Shown here piece by piece: positions 1 through 8,685 of a stretch of DNA of 36,356 nucleotides; the first letter of the stretch is position 1; each line of letters starts with the position of its first letter. Under the pieces are notes generated by a model, which had not been told where the DNA came from, searched no databases, and was given only the letters and a program-made list of their open reading frames with translations. The position numbers and the translations under genes were made by a program. The DNA comes from VYFG01 sp964403545 (lineage in GTDB: Bacteria > Pseudomonadota > Gammaproteobacteria > Arenicellales > Poriferihabitantaceae). The stretch covers positions 1-36,356 of the forward strand of contig CAYOGN010000198.1 of the NCBI GenBank assembly GCA_964403545.1, in the 5' to 3' direction.

Positions 1-1650
1 TTCGCTGGCCTGTTCGTCTTCACCAAAAAGATCGTCAAATTCGCTGGCCTCGTCATCAGGACCATCGGCGGATTCCTCGTCACCAAACAGGGCATCAAAT
101 TCATCATCCTCAGCTGCTGCACTGTCTTCCTCATCCTGAACTTCCGTATTTGCTTCTGCAGCAGACAATGGGGAGGGAACTTCAATGCCGGCCCTGAATT
201 GTGGAATTTCTCGCAGCAAAGAGGGAAACCACCGCAGGCGAGCGTTTTCGAGTAAATCCGGGGGTAGTGATGCCAGTATTCCACGGTTCTGTTGCTTATC
301 AGGTTTGTTCTCAGAGAGGCCTGCTAATCGCTCGGAAATAATAGCGGATCCCCCGACTTCGAGATCATAGAAAAATTCTTTCACTATCCAGACGAGACTT
401 TTTACGCTGGACAACTGTTCATCATCGGCATCGGTAAGATCGAGTAAATCGAGTTCAGCTATCGCCTCTTCAGTTTCAGAAAAACCCGGGGCAGAACTCA
501 AAAGCAATCGCATATACGGCGATAACTCATCTTCTGCATATTCCGGCCATTCGCCGATAGAGATTTCCCGTTCCGCCAGCGTCTCGACATCCAGTCCTGG
601 CAATCCAAATACAGCAATCCCTTTCGCAGATGCACGGGCATCGCCTTCTACCTGAATACCATGGCAAATGTCGCAAGTTTCTTCAAAACTCCTGGTAACC
701 ATCTTGCCACCACCAATCTGGGTAATGTGGCAATCAAGACAGGCACCGGGTGCATTTTCCAGATTTTCATCTTCCTGGAAATGCTTGTTAATGTGACTGA
801 CATGATCAAAATTCAGATGGGTACGGCGGTTGTTGGGAAATTCGCTGAACGCCGGATGGCCATCATTCAAGCTATTAAATTGATTCTGGTGGCAGACGAC
901 ACAAACTTTATCATCCAGCATTTCCAGATCGTTGTTGCTTCCAAGATGCTCCTGATGACAGCCACTACAGGTGATGTTGTTTCCTGTTTTGATTGATCCA
1001 TCCAGCATTTTTGTGGCAAATTTGATGGTTGGCGAAGCAGAGGAATTGACCGTTGCGCTGGCAGATAGTGAATCAATGTCATCGCGTCCAAGACTATGCG
1101 CTGCCAATGCATTTTCGCCCAGGTCATGACATGATTGGCACTGCTGACTGTCCTTGTCATGATCATAGTCACCAATTACAGATGCTACCCATTGGGTAAA
1201 TCCGCCATCGACCGAAGTGTGACAACTACTGCATTGAGTTAACGTCGCATGGGCTCTGGAGAGTTCTCCGGGGGATAGAAACCGTAAACTTCCGGGCCCA
1301 GCAAAAACAACCAGTAAAATACCGATGGTCAGCCCGACAGCCCAACGGACGACGGTGCCGCGTTTCGCCCTCCAGCTTTTAACAGGCTGGCAACGAACTA
1401 TGGGTTTGCAGCAACTACCGTCTGCATTGGGGCCCGATTTACATGGGCCTCCAAAAAATTGTGAGCGCGTGCAATTCCATCGATCTCCTGATTTTGTCGG
1501 CGTACATTCAGCGGTGGCCCGGCAACCTCCTTTTTGGTCCGGGCCTATTTGGCAGGGCTTTCCCTCGGCGGCATAACCGCAAACCCAGGGTTTATCCGGT
1601 CGAGCGTAGGGGCTGGACCGAAAATCAAACTTTTGTAGGGGTTTTACCAC
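1..1650 (-). CDS. Membrane-anchored multihaem cytochrome c with duplicated Cys-rich N-terminus (3' end beyond window)
   Basis: The reading frame is open for 550 codons and runs off the left edge, so the C-terminus is missing. The likely start is a GTG at 1650 whose first base is the last base of the upstream stop codon (TAGTG), suggesting translational coupling. Residues 24-87 hold nine cysteines in two similar halves (see findings). KSWRAKRG then precedes one membrane helix (about 100-117), which by the positive-inside rule places the Cys-rich part in the cytoplasm and the rest in the periplasm. Six CxxCH haem c sites follow: CSSCH 140, CQSCH 171, CSGCH 228, CVVCH 250, CLDCH 304 and CDICH 326. 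The visible tail is acidic with repeated FDxLFG motifs. It is the last visible gene of a five-gene redox cluster. Its role as an electron acceptor or terminal reductase module is inferred; the family is not one I can name. Confidence 0.85.
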   Translation of the reverse strand, partial: MVKPLQKFDFRSSPYARPDKPWVCGYAAEGKPCQIGPDQKGGCRATAECTPTKSGDRWNCTRSQFFGGPCKSGPNADGSCCKPIVRCQPVKSWRAKRGTVVRWAVGLTIGILLVVFAGPGSLRFLSPGELSRAHATLTQCSSCHTSVDGGFTQWVASVIGDYDHDKDSQQCQSCHDLGENALAAHSLGRDDIDSLSASATVNSSASPTIKFATKMLDGSIKTGNNITCSGCHQEHLGSNNDLEMLDDKVCVVCHQNQFNSLNDGHPAFSEFPNNRRTHLNFDHVSHINKHFQEDENLENAPGACLDCHITQIGGGKMVTRSFEETCDICHGIQVEGDARASAKGIAVFGLPGLDVETLAEREISIGEWPEYAEDELSPYMRLLLSSAPGFSETEEAIAELDLLDLTDADDEQLSSVKSLVWIVKEFFYDLEVGGSAIISERLAGLSENKPDKQQNRGILASLPPDLLENARLRWFPSLLREIPQFRAGIEVPSPLSAAEANTEVQDEEDSAAAEDDEFDALFGDEESADGPDDEASEFDDLFGEDEQASE

Positions 1651-2468
1651 TATACCGCTCCGAAGCCGTACACCAGCACTATATGCGCCAGCAGTATTAA
1701 TACAAGGCAGTAGGTCAGTGGTATGTGAATAAACAACCAACTCTTCAATAGCATTTGCAATGTATATTGATTATCCAGGTAATTCTTTTGAGTCAGTAAT
1801 TCCATCATCTGCTGAGAAAATTCCAGTTCCTGGTTGTTCATATACCTGTCGTGAGCTTTCAGTTCATTCCGCAACTTGATATAGCGACGACTGAACTGAA
1901 AGACATGCTCCAGTGAGAACACAGGGCGGTGAAAATATGCAGCAAGATTGCGGGTGTAAAAATCTGCCAATGTCGTGGACTCGGTTGCGTCAATGGATTG
2001 CCTTAACAGATCTTCGGCAGACTCCCTTAGATGTAATGCAAATCCCGGAATTCGCTCAAATAATAATTGTTCCCCCTGATGGGTCAGGCGCCTGGAAAAG
2101 CGTCGTGACATCCATATACCAACGATCCCGCTCAGACATATGAGGACAAATACTACGGCAAGATACAATTCGAGATATCCACTTGGCCAACGCCAGTGAA
2201 TATGCAGCAGAAAAATAACCAAAGTAACCAACCCGGTATAAAGGTGAATCTGGAGCCAGATTCGATTGTTCCCCAGGGGCAGAAAAGAAATCTTCTTGCG
2301 CGTGTTATAGAGCGCAAGCAATGTCATCAGAAAAACCAGAACCCATCCCGTTAGCCACTGAGAATTATTGAGTGCCAGTTGGTAAATATTAGTAAACCAC
2401 CATGCTGCGCCAATAACCGCAGCCGATGCCAGCAGCGCCTGGGTGCGTCGCAACCAGAGTGAATTCAT
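1650..2468 (-). CDS. Membrane dihaem cytochrome b-like protein
   Basis: This 272-residue protein has about five membrane helices (near 8-28, 38-55, 71-91, 98-120 and 244-268) and a roughly 120-residue soluble loop rich in basic and acidic residues. Two helices carry histidine pairs exactly 14 residues apart, H75/H89 and H248/H262. This is the classic spacing for two stacked b haems held between two helices, so a quinone- or cofactor-linked membrane electron carrier is likely. I chose the ATG at 2468 because it overlaps the stop of the preceding gene as ATGA; an in-frame GTG at 2480 would add four residues. It sits between the ferredoxin fusion and the multihaem cytochrome, which fits a role in passing electrons across the membrane. 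The exact family is not recognised. Confidence 0.75.
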   Translation of the reverse strand: MNSLWLRRTQALLASAAVIGAAWWFTNIYQLALNNSQWLTGWVLVFLMTLLALYNTRKKISFLPLGNNRIWLQIHLYTGLVTLVIFLLHIHWRWPSGYLELYLAVVFVLICLSGIVGIWMSRRFSRRLTHQGEQLLFERIPGFALHLRESAEDLLRQSIDATESTTLADFYTRNLAAYFHRPVFSLEHVFQFSRRYIKLRNELKAHDRYMNNQELEFSQQMMELLTQKNYLDNQYTLQMLLKSWLFIHIPLTYCLVLILLAHIVLVYGFGAV

Positions 2469-4183
2469 TTGTTTAACCACTCACTCAGAACCACGCTATC
2501 ACTCATATTCATGCGCACCAATGCGCCATGAGGGCAGGCATTTTCACAGGCTGGACCGTGGGGAAGGTTGTAGCACAAATCACATTTGGTTGCTTTCAAT
2601 ATCGGTGTTCGTGTCTTTTCATCAATCAATATGGTGCCTTCCTGGCTACGTACTTCAACCAGGCGAATGTTGTCATAGGGGCAGGAATTGGCGCAGGTGC
2701 CACAACCTATACAGGCCTGATCACTGATAACCACTTCCCCGCCCAGTTCAGATCGATGAATGGCCCCGGTGGGGCACCCGATCATACATACCGGATCAAC
2801 ACAGTGCATGCACGCGTTTGTGATCATCTGGTTGTCATGCTGCTTGCCATGACGGGCAAACCGTGGATTACCCTGATGGGTACTGGCACAGGCATGCACG
2901 CATTCATCGCAGCGTACGCATCGATCCAGATCAATCATCATGGTTGCAGTGCCATTGATGAATCGATTGTCTACCGAAAACTCGAGAAAATCAGAGTCCA
3001 GCGCAGTATGGCTTGTCGTACTGAGGTTGGCCTGGGTCGAAAATTGCAGTTTCGATTCCATGGTTTCGAATAAATTTTCCGGCAGGCTGGGAATGACAAT
3101 TTGCTCGATAATGCTGGTGGGTACTCGGAGAATATCCGCGTAACCAAGGGCATTTAACCCCGTTTGATAGGCAATCGGTTCGGCATGCTGGCTGTTATGT
3201 AATATTTCCTCGAGGCCAAATATCCCGCCCTGGGAAAGAATCGAAACGGCTCTGCTACCGTTATTAATTCGTTTGGTTATTTTTGCAAACCCGGAACGGA
3301 CAAACAAAAGGCCATCCGGATAATCCCCTTCAGCGACAATTGGTGACTCTTCCGCACCCGGGGTCAGTTGTCCAGCCGACTTTTTGCGCTTAAACGAGGT
3401 ATGCCAATCGAAGTTTCCATAGGATTCAAATAGCGTATGTTTTGTGATCTCGGCAATGGCATCATCATCAAGAAACTGAAATACTTCGATTTCTTTAAGA
3501 TGCGTGATGAGATTTTGTTTGCGATACAGGTTATCAATATATAGTCTGAATGAATCTACCTGCCGACGTATATCCCGTAATGCCTGCCAGCGAATTTCAA
3601 GCAATTCAACGTCTTCCAGCGCAACCACGGATGCATTCCTCTGCACCCGCGCCATAGCGGCTACCTCGCCAAACATATTTCCTGCGGTCAGGGTAGCAAT
3701 ATCGTGCTCCGCCAAAATTTTGTCAGTGTCCTTTAAAAAGACTCGGGTAAATTCACCAGAGCCTTTGGTTGCCACTTCATTGGTAATATACTTGCCATCA
3801 GTATGACGAACTTCAGGGTACACTGACTTTTTAAAGTACCGCATTAACGCAGACCAGACGCCGTGTTTGAGTGTTTCGCTATGCCCCAGGGAATCTGCTG
3901 AGAGTCCTGGAGGAAGGATAACGCCTACATCCCCGGCAATGATCAGAAATGCAGAATTGCCGTAGTCTCCGGCCCGAACAATGATTTCGCCACGTTCATA
4001 ACGTCGAATTCTGGTATCGTTTCGTACGATTCCATCGAGTGGCAAGTTGGATGGAAATCGCGCTGGATCCATTTCTGAAAACGGCGACATCAACAACATC
4101 CGGGTGACATCCGGGTCACCCATATTGGTGTCAAACGGCGAGTCCCACCGTTGGGGTCTGCTGGTGGTTGATCGGTCCGCCAC
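2465..4183 (-). CDS. Fusion of two cNMP-binding-like domains with a 4x[4Fe-4S] ferredoxin
   Basis: The protein has 572 residues. Residues about 38-220 form a Crp/cNMP-type beta-roll with an FGE-x8-R-N-A-S phosphate-cassette-like motif (171-185) and an insertion of about 60 residues. Residues about 233-375 form a second, degenerate copy (FGLEE instead of FGE). From 415 on it is a DmsB/NrfC-like ferredoxin with four cysteine quartets: C422/425/428/432, C458/461/466/470, C491/494/497/501 and C534/537/546/550. Together these imply an electron-transfer subunit whose activity may respond to a bound ligand. No membrane helix or signal peptide is seen, so the protein is probably cytoplasmic. The start is a GTG at 4183 preceded by AGGA, 28 bases after the cytochrome c554 gene. 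The ligand (cAMP, cGMP or something else) is not deducible. Confidence 0.85.
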   Translation of the reverse strand: MADRSTTSRPQRWDSPFDTNMGDPDVTRMLLMSPFSEMDPARFPSNLPLDGIVRNDTRIRRYERGEIIVRAGDYGNSAFLIIAGDVGVILPPGLSADSLGHSETLKHGVWSALMRYFKKSVYPEVRHTDGKYITNEVATKGSGEFTRVFLKDTDKILAEHDIATLTAGNMFGEVAAMARVQRNASVVALEDVELLEIRWQALRDIRRQVDSFRLYIDNLYRKQNLITHLKEIEVFQFLDDDAIAEITKHTLFESYGNFDWHTSFKRKKSAGQLTPGAEESPIVAEGDYPDGLLFVRSGFAKITKRINNGSRAVSILSQGGIFGLEEILHNSQHAEPIAYQTGLNALGYADILRVPTSIIEQIVIPSLPENLFETMESKLQFSTQANLSTTSHTALDSDFLEFSVDNRFINGTATMMIDLDRCVRCDECVHACASTHQGNPRFARHGKQHDNQMITNACMHCVDPVCMIGCPTGAIHRSELGGEVVISDQACIGCGTCANSCPYDNIRLVEVRSQEGTILIDEKTRTPILKATKCDLCYNLPHGPACENACPHGALVRMNMSDSVVLSEWLNK

Positions 4184-4211
4184 GATCCTGGTCCTGGTTT
4201 AGGCTATAAAA

Positions 4212-5237
4212 TCAGGGTGATGGCGTTCCCTTGAATTTTTCTGCAGCTGGCAATAAAGCGTCAACACCGGCCAGACTACTGCCATCCATTGCCGCTACTT
4301 TCTTTGCCTGCTCTGCTACCGCGCTTGCAGCGCTGAGATATGCATCTTTATTGTTGAGTTTCAATTTGACTCCGCCAGCAATTTTCAATACCGCTTTGAC
4401 TTCGGGTGAATCAACCACCTCATCAATCTTACCCAGGTGAAGTTTGGCAATTTTGGCTCGTTTCGCCATTTTAACGGCATAATCTGCTTTTTCAGTTGCT
4501 TCAGATAAACCTTTGTAGGCAAATTCAAGATCCAGCATCCTGCCAACCACATACATGACGCGCTTGCGCTCAACGGGAGCTTCTTCATTGGTTTCTGAAT
4601 ACCATAGTGTATGACGGACTTCACCCTGACTCCAGGCTACCAGTTCAAACGCGCTGCCCGCAGCATGCCCGCCTACATTCACCAGTTTCTCATTGGGCAC
4701 GGTATGGCAGCCAAAGCAATTTTCTGCCAGGGCATACAAATTGCCCGGGCGGATCATTCCGGTTTCTTCTGATTTTGCATAGCGCTCAGTTTTGTGTGCT
4801 GGATCCTCGTTTTCCGCTTTAACATCTTTGCCGCCAAAATCACTGTGAATATCGATCCACTCTTTACCGGCACCATGACAGGATTCACAGGTAATACCAC
4901 CGATTTGCTTGAGTTTTTCACCGTCCATGGCGGTGGTGAAGTGACAGGTCAGGCAGTCACCGCCAGCTTTAATTCGTTTGAGCCCCATATTCTTGGCTAT
5001 TGTCCGGCCTTTTTTCGAGCGCGGTAAATCCTTGAATGTGGTGGAGTGATGGGTTGTCTTCCAGGCTTCAACTGATTTCTTGTGACATTCCCCGCAAGCA
5101 TCCGGGCCTTTAATAAGAGCCGGGTCACGGCGAAAATCCTGGGCATTGGATGCACTCCAGGGGACGAGTAATGCCAGCATGAGTGCAAACATTGAAGCCA
5201 GTTTCAGGAGGTTTCTATTTTTAATTGGATGATTCAT
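4212..5237 (-). CDS. Periplasmic tetrahaem cytochrome c, cytochrome c554-like
   Basis: The 341-residue product starts at the ATG at 5237, seven bases after GAGGAA; a longer in-frame start exists but lacks this site. Residues 1-32 are a Sec signal peptide ending SNA before QD. Four CxxCH haem sites follow: CGECH 48, CLTCH 95, CESCH 117 and CFGCH 174. Their uneven spacing, and the H-H pair at 63-64, resemble the tetrahaem cytochrome c554/c-prime family, known in ammonia oxidisers for accepting electrons from hydroxylamine oxidoreductase. The C-terminal 130 residues are Lys/Ala-rich and probably helical, without haem sites. No hydroxylamine oxidoreductase is seen in the window, so the donor here is unknown. 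It lies second in the redox cluster and probably shuttles electrons in the periplasm. Confidence 0.85.
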   Translation of the reverse strand: MNHPIKNRNLLKLASMFALMLALLVPWSASNAQDFRRDPALIKGPDACGECHKKSVEAWKTTHHSTTFKDLPRSKKGRTIAKNMGLKRIKAGGDCLTCHFTTAMDGEKLKQIGGITCESCHGAGKEWIDIHSDFGGKDVKAENEDPAHKTERYAKSEETGMIRPGNLYALAENCFGCHTVPNEKLVNVGGHAAGSAFELVAWSQGEVRHTLWYSETNEEAPVERKRVMYVVGRMLDLEFAYKGLSEATEKADYAVKMAKRAKIAKLHLGKIDEVVDSPEVKAVLKIAGGVKLKLNNKDAYLSAASAVAEQAKKVAAMDGSSLAGVDALLPAAEKFKGTPSP

Positions 5238-5292
5238 TGGTGTTTCCTCTAAATTATTAGGACAAATTTTCAGTATGATCAAATCTGTGGTG

Positions 5293-6594
5293 CTATGCAT
5301 CAATTACGATAGCGGTTTTCGGTGTGCCGATGCAGGGCAGGCATGAACCCGATTCAAGTGGCGCGCTTGGAGGGTCGGCATAATCCACTTCGCCCGATCG
5401 TATTGCGGTGGCGCAAGTCCCGCAGCTACCGGCCCGACAGCCAAAATCCATGTCAATACCCTGTTCTTCTGCAAAATCCAGTAAAGTCCCCTGATTGGCA
5501 CTCCACTCGGCAGTCTTTCCTGTCTTTGCAAACTCGACGGAAAAAGTAGTGCCTTTATCCTCTGTAGTTGCAGCGGCCGCTGCGGGCTTCTTTTTCACGC
5601 TGGCGGGGCCAAACGCCTCTAAATGGATGTGCTTTTCCGGTACCCCCCATTCACCGAGACCGTTGACCAGGGAATCCATCATGGGCGGCGGGCCACACAT
5701 GTAATAGTCAAAATTATTCGAAGGCAGCACCCGCTGAAACAAATCGACACTGACGCGTTCAGCATAGGCGTAATCTTCACCTTCCTTGTCTACTCCCTCC
5801 CTTGGGTCGCTGTAGCAGATTTTGATATGAATGTTTTCGTGATTGTGATCAATCTCGGCAAGGTGTTCCCGCATCACGTGCTCATCACCATTGCGAACGC
5901 CGTAAAAGAACCAGGCTTCGCGCTGGGACCCTGAGTCAACGATGGCGTTAAGCATACTCATTACCGGGGTCAAACCAACGCCACCACCAATTAATACAAC
6001 CGGGGTGTGTTGAGTCTGATCCATGAAAAAATTGCCACCGGGTGCGCGGGTATCGACAATATCGCCTTCCTGCAGGGTTTCATGGAAAAAACTCGATGAT
6101 TGCCCCGGTGGTGCATCCGGCGCTTTTGGTGGCGGCAGTGCATGCTTGATACTGACCCGATAATAGGAATCAGCTTTCTGTGGGCTATCGGAGAGTGAAT
6201 AACAGCGGACTAACGGTTTATCCGAGTGAGGAACTTTCAGATTAAAGGTAAGATACTGGCCGGGCTCGAATGATGGTAGTGTCTTGCCGTCATGGGGTAC
6301 CAGGTAAAAAGAGCAGATGCCGCCCCCTTCCATGTTCTTTTTCTCTATCCTGAATTTGCGAAACCCTGACCATGTACTGGTCAGCTTGTTGGTTTCGAGG
6401 GTTTTAAAAAGAGTTTTGTTCTCGATTTCCCGGTTCAGCGAATTTATTGTCAGCTGTTGTTGTTCGGTAGTCAGACGGCCACGTTTGAGAATCGAGAGCA
6501 GGGCTACAAATGCTTGCGCCAGGGCGAGAAATACCAGCGCAATACCTATCCAGAGTATTGCCTCGGCGCTGAAGATCGAATTAATACTGGTCAT
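5293..6594 (-). CDS. Membrane-anchored FAD/NAD(P)H oxidoreductase with C-terminal [2Fe-2S] domain
   Basis: The protein has 433 residues from the ATG at 6594 (an in-frame GTG at 6603 is possible). One N-terminal membrane helix (about 11-35) is followed by a short coiled stretch, then a ferredoxin-NADP reductase fold: FAD-binding RCYSLS at 130-135, nucleotide-binding GGGVGLTP at 203-210 and CGPPPM at 300-305. An Ala/Lys linker leads to a plant-type ferredoxin domain with C386, C391, C394 and C418 or C421 as [2Fe-2S] ligands. The layout is like NqrF or Hcr but in a different order from NqrF, whose ferredoxin domain is N-terminal. It is the first gene of the redox cluster and the likely entry point for electrons from NAD(P)H. 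The gap to the cytochrome c554-like gene is 55 bases. Confidence 0.85.
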   Translation of the reverse strand: MTSINSIFSAEAILWIGIALVFLALAQAFVALLSILKRGRLTTEQQQLTINSLNREIENKTLFKTLETNKLTSTWSGFRKFRIEKKNMEGGGICSFYLVPHDGKTLPSFEPGQYLTFNLKVPHSDKPLVRCYSLSDSPQKADSYYRVSIKHALPPPKAPDAPPGQSSSFFHETLQEGDIVDTRAPGGNFFMDQTQHTPVVLIGGGVGLTPVMSMLNAIVDSGSQREAWFFYGVRNGDEHVMREHLAEIDHNHENIHIKICYSDPREGVDKEGEDYAYAERVSVDLFQRVLPSNNFDYYMCGPPPMMDSLVNGLGEWGVPEKHIHLEAFGPASVKKKPAAAAATTEDKGTTFSVEFAKTGKTAEWSANQGTLLDFAEEQGIDMDFGCRAGSCGTCATAIRSGEVDYADPPSAPLESGSCLPCIGTPKTAIVIDA

Positions 6595-6603
6595 GGAATA
6601 CAC

Positions 6604-6966
6604 CCACTAGTTTCTTGGAACTGTACATTGGTTTTGGTGGACTATCATTATTATTGGTAATTTTAACCTGATTCTTTTGCCGGTACTGCCATTTTTATTA
6701 TATTAGCCATTTATATTGGATTGTAAGATTCCTGATTCACTACAAATCCACTGTCCCAAACAAATATTCAAGTACAAAATAAATTTCGCCAGCGACCAAT
6801 ATTACTACTGATTTCACAGGATCTCAAATCATAATACCGATCTTTATTTGCCCCGTTATTCTAGCCCATGTCCAGGAAAATTGTTGGTGAAATATTCCAC
6901 AGTTGAAAAACTGATTCAACCCTGCCCGAGTCAGAGGACTCTCATCAAACATAGTGCGTTGGACCA
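6604..6966. other. Intergenic region upstream of the redox cluster
   Basis: There is no convincing gene in these 363 bases. The part next to the redox cluster is AT-rich and holds a perfect TATAAT on the minus strand (listed separately). The part next to the channel gene is the downstream flank of that gene and shows only a weak 5-bp inverted repeat (GAGTC...GACTC) without a T run. Confidence 0.5.
6697..6726 (-). promoter_or_regulatory. Candidate sigma70 promoter of the redox cluster
   Basis: On the minus strand a perfect TATAAT (6697-6702) lies 18 bases after TTACAA (6721-6726), a poor -35 with three of six consensus matches. It is about 100 bases upstream of the flavin oxidoreductase start. 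It is a prediction only, since AT-rich DNA gives such hits by chance. Confidence 0.35.
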
Positions 6967-8496
6967 CTATTCAGTAAGACCAAAAAAAGAACTGATTTTC
7001 GATAACATGCGAACGGATACTTCGTCTATTCTCTGATTGCGTGAATCATCGTCCAGTTTATCGCGAATTGACTGGGTTTCAACTTCTCGAGTTGCCAGTA
7101 TGGCAGAGATTTCTTCGGCGATACTGGGGCGTTGTCGCAGGATATGCTGGAATCCGTCACGATATAAACGATAGCAATAGACATCGCTGGTAGCAACGAT
7201 GGTGGCATTCCTGAGTGCACCGGTCATAAGACCCATTTCGCCAAAAAAGGTTGGCGCATAGAGATCCGAAACTTTACTGTTTTTACCCCCCGCGCTGACC
7301 CAAACTTCGGCGCAGCCTTCGGTCAGAATATACAGCCAGTCTGCCTCATCGTCCTGTACCATGATGTTTTCATCCTTAGAGAACAAAACGGGCTGCAGTC
7401 CCTTTGCCAGTTGGTGTAGTTCATCCTTATTCAATACCTGTAAAAATTCAATTTCCTTGAGCGCTTCCAGTCGGCGCCGGGTATTTTGCTGATCCTTGCG
7501 TTCACGGCGTTCAATATCGTCGTTATCAAGAAATAACTGCGCTGCCGGAATTGCCAGTGGTATATCTGCTCTTTGCAGCGCGGCATACAACCGTCTGCGC
7601 ACCAATGAATTGGTCGGGTCATCATCCTTTATTTCAACGAGCCAGTAACGTACCGCATAAAGGGCATAGCTTTCTCGATTGTCACTGGCAAAATCCAGAC
7701 AGATACAATTTGGTTTTGGTTCCAGTGCGATACCGGGGATAGAGGGCGGTGCCTGCAGTGCTTCTTCTACGGTATCGATGACATGAGCTGGCCGGGTTCT
7801 AAAATCCACACTAAAATAGACCCACATCCGATGTTGTAACGGCTCACCTTCCCGCTTGCCCAGGATAATGATATTGGCTGCCAGCAACGACGAATTGGGG
7901 ACGATGATAGTGTCCCAGTCCCGGGTTTCTATAACAGTATGTCGCCAGCGAATTTCCTGTACCTTACCCTGTCGACCGTTGTCGAGTTGAATCCAGTCAC
8001 CAACCCGGATTGAGCGATCGAGTTGTAGTGCTACGCCACCGATGATGTTCCCCAGTGTGGCCTGTAGTCCAATAGCCAATATTCCGGTTACTACAGCGGA
8101 TGTCGCTGCGAGGCCAGTGGCATCAACACCAAAGCTTCGCAAGGTGACGAAAATTAATACAATGATTCCTACCCCGAGAAAAAGCTCGCTGACAATGGAG
8201 GGCGGGTTGTATCCGATCCGGGGCAGGGCTAATTTAAAAAACAGGGCCGAGAAGATTTCCAGCAGAGTTAGCCAGCCGATAAGATTGGCGACCTTGGCAG
8301 CCATTGCGATGGTCTGGGTCCAACCAAAAGTTTGTCCCAGATACGCCAGTGAAACAGACAGCAGATAGGTCAGGCAGAAGAAAGCCATGCGCCTGATGCG
8401 ACTGCTGGAGCCAGGTACTGCTGCCCTGAGCATGGCAGCAGTGATCAGAAAAACAATCAAAATTCCGCCGGCGGTGGTCCAGGTGGTTAACTGCAT
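6967..8496 (-). CDS. MscS-family channel with C-terminal cNMP-binding domain
   Basis: The product is a 509-residue inner-membrane channel. Several N-terminal membrane helices lead into the MscS pore helix and beta domain (about residues 130-215; the Ala/Gly-rich stretch with LGNIIGG and IRVGDWI is typical). A cytoplasmic alpha/beta domain follows, then from about 345 a Crp-type beta-roll with FFGEMGLM and RNAT as the phosphate-binding cassette. This is the architecture of the bacterial cyclic-nucleotide-gated (bCNG) branch of the MscS superfamily, in which ligand control largely replaces tension control. The ATG start has only a weak ribosome-binding site. It is transcribed in the same direction as the redox cluster but separated by about 370 bases, so it is probably its own unit. 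Confidence 0.88.
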   Translation of the reverse strand: MQLTTWTTAGGILIVFLITAAMLRAAVPGSSSRIRRMAFFCLTYLLSVSLAYLGQTFGWTQTIAMAAKVANLIGWLTLLEIFSALFFKLALPRIGYNPPSIVSELFLGVGIIVLIFVTLRSFGVDATGLAATSAVVTGILAIGLQATLGNIIGGVALQLDRSIRVGDWIQLDNGRQGKVQEIRWRHTVIETRDWDTIIVPNSSLLAANIIILGKREGEPLQHRMWVYFSVDFRTRPAHVIDTVEEALQAPPSIPGIALEPKPNCICLDFASDNRESYALYAVRYWLVEIKDDDPTNSLVRRRLYAALQRADIPLAIPAAQLFLDNDDIERRERKDQQNTRRRLEALKEIEFLQVLNKDELHQLAKGLQPVLFSKDENIMVQDDEADWLYILTEGCAEVWVSAGGKNSKVSDLYAPTFFGEMGLMTGALRNATIVATSDVYCYRLYRDGFQHILRQRPSIAEEISAILATREVETQSIRDKLDDDSRNQRIDEVSVRMLSKISSFFGLTE

Positions 8497-8534
8497 AACG
8501 ACTCAAATTTAATTTGTCTTTAACAATAGCAAAC

Positions 8535-8592
8535 AATGACGGCAAATAACGTGATGTCATTGCAATTAAACCTAATTTTGTTTTCCGTCATT
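8535..8592. repeat. 8-bp inverted repeat upstream of the channel gene
   Basis: AATGACGG (8535-8542) and CCGTCATT (8585-8592) are perfect inverted copies separated by 42 bases, in the region upstream of the channel gene start at 8496. It could be a paired operator, but with 8-bp arms chance is a real alternative. Confidence 0.25.
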
Positions 8593-8685
8593 TGCCTGGC
8601 CGGGTAAATCAGGTCACGGTGAAAGTGAAATTTCCCGCACCTGCGAGGATATGCAAATTAATTGCTTGATATGGAGATAAAGTTT

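Noticed and set aside
5495..5934. Plus-strand ORFs opposite the flavin oxidoreductase.
   Set aside because: They oppose a strongly conserved gene and show no domains; they are shadows.
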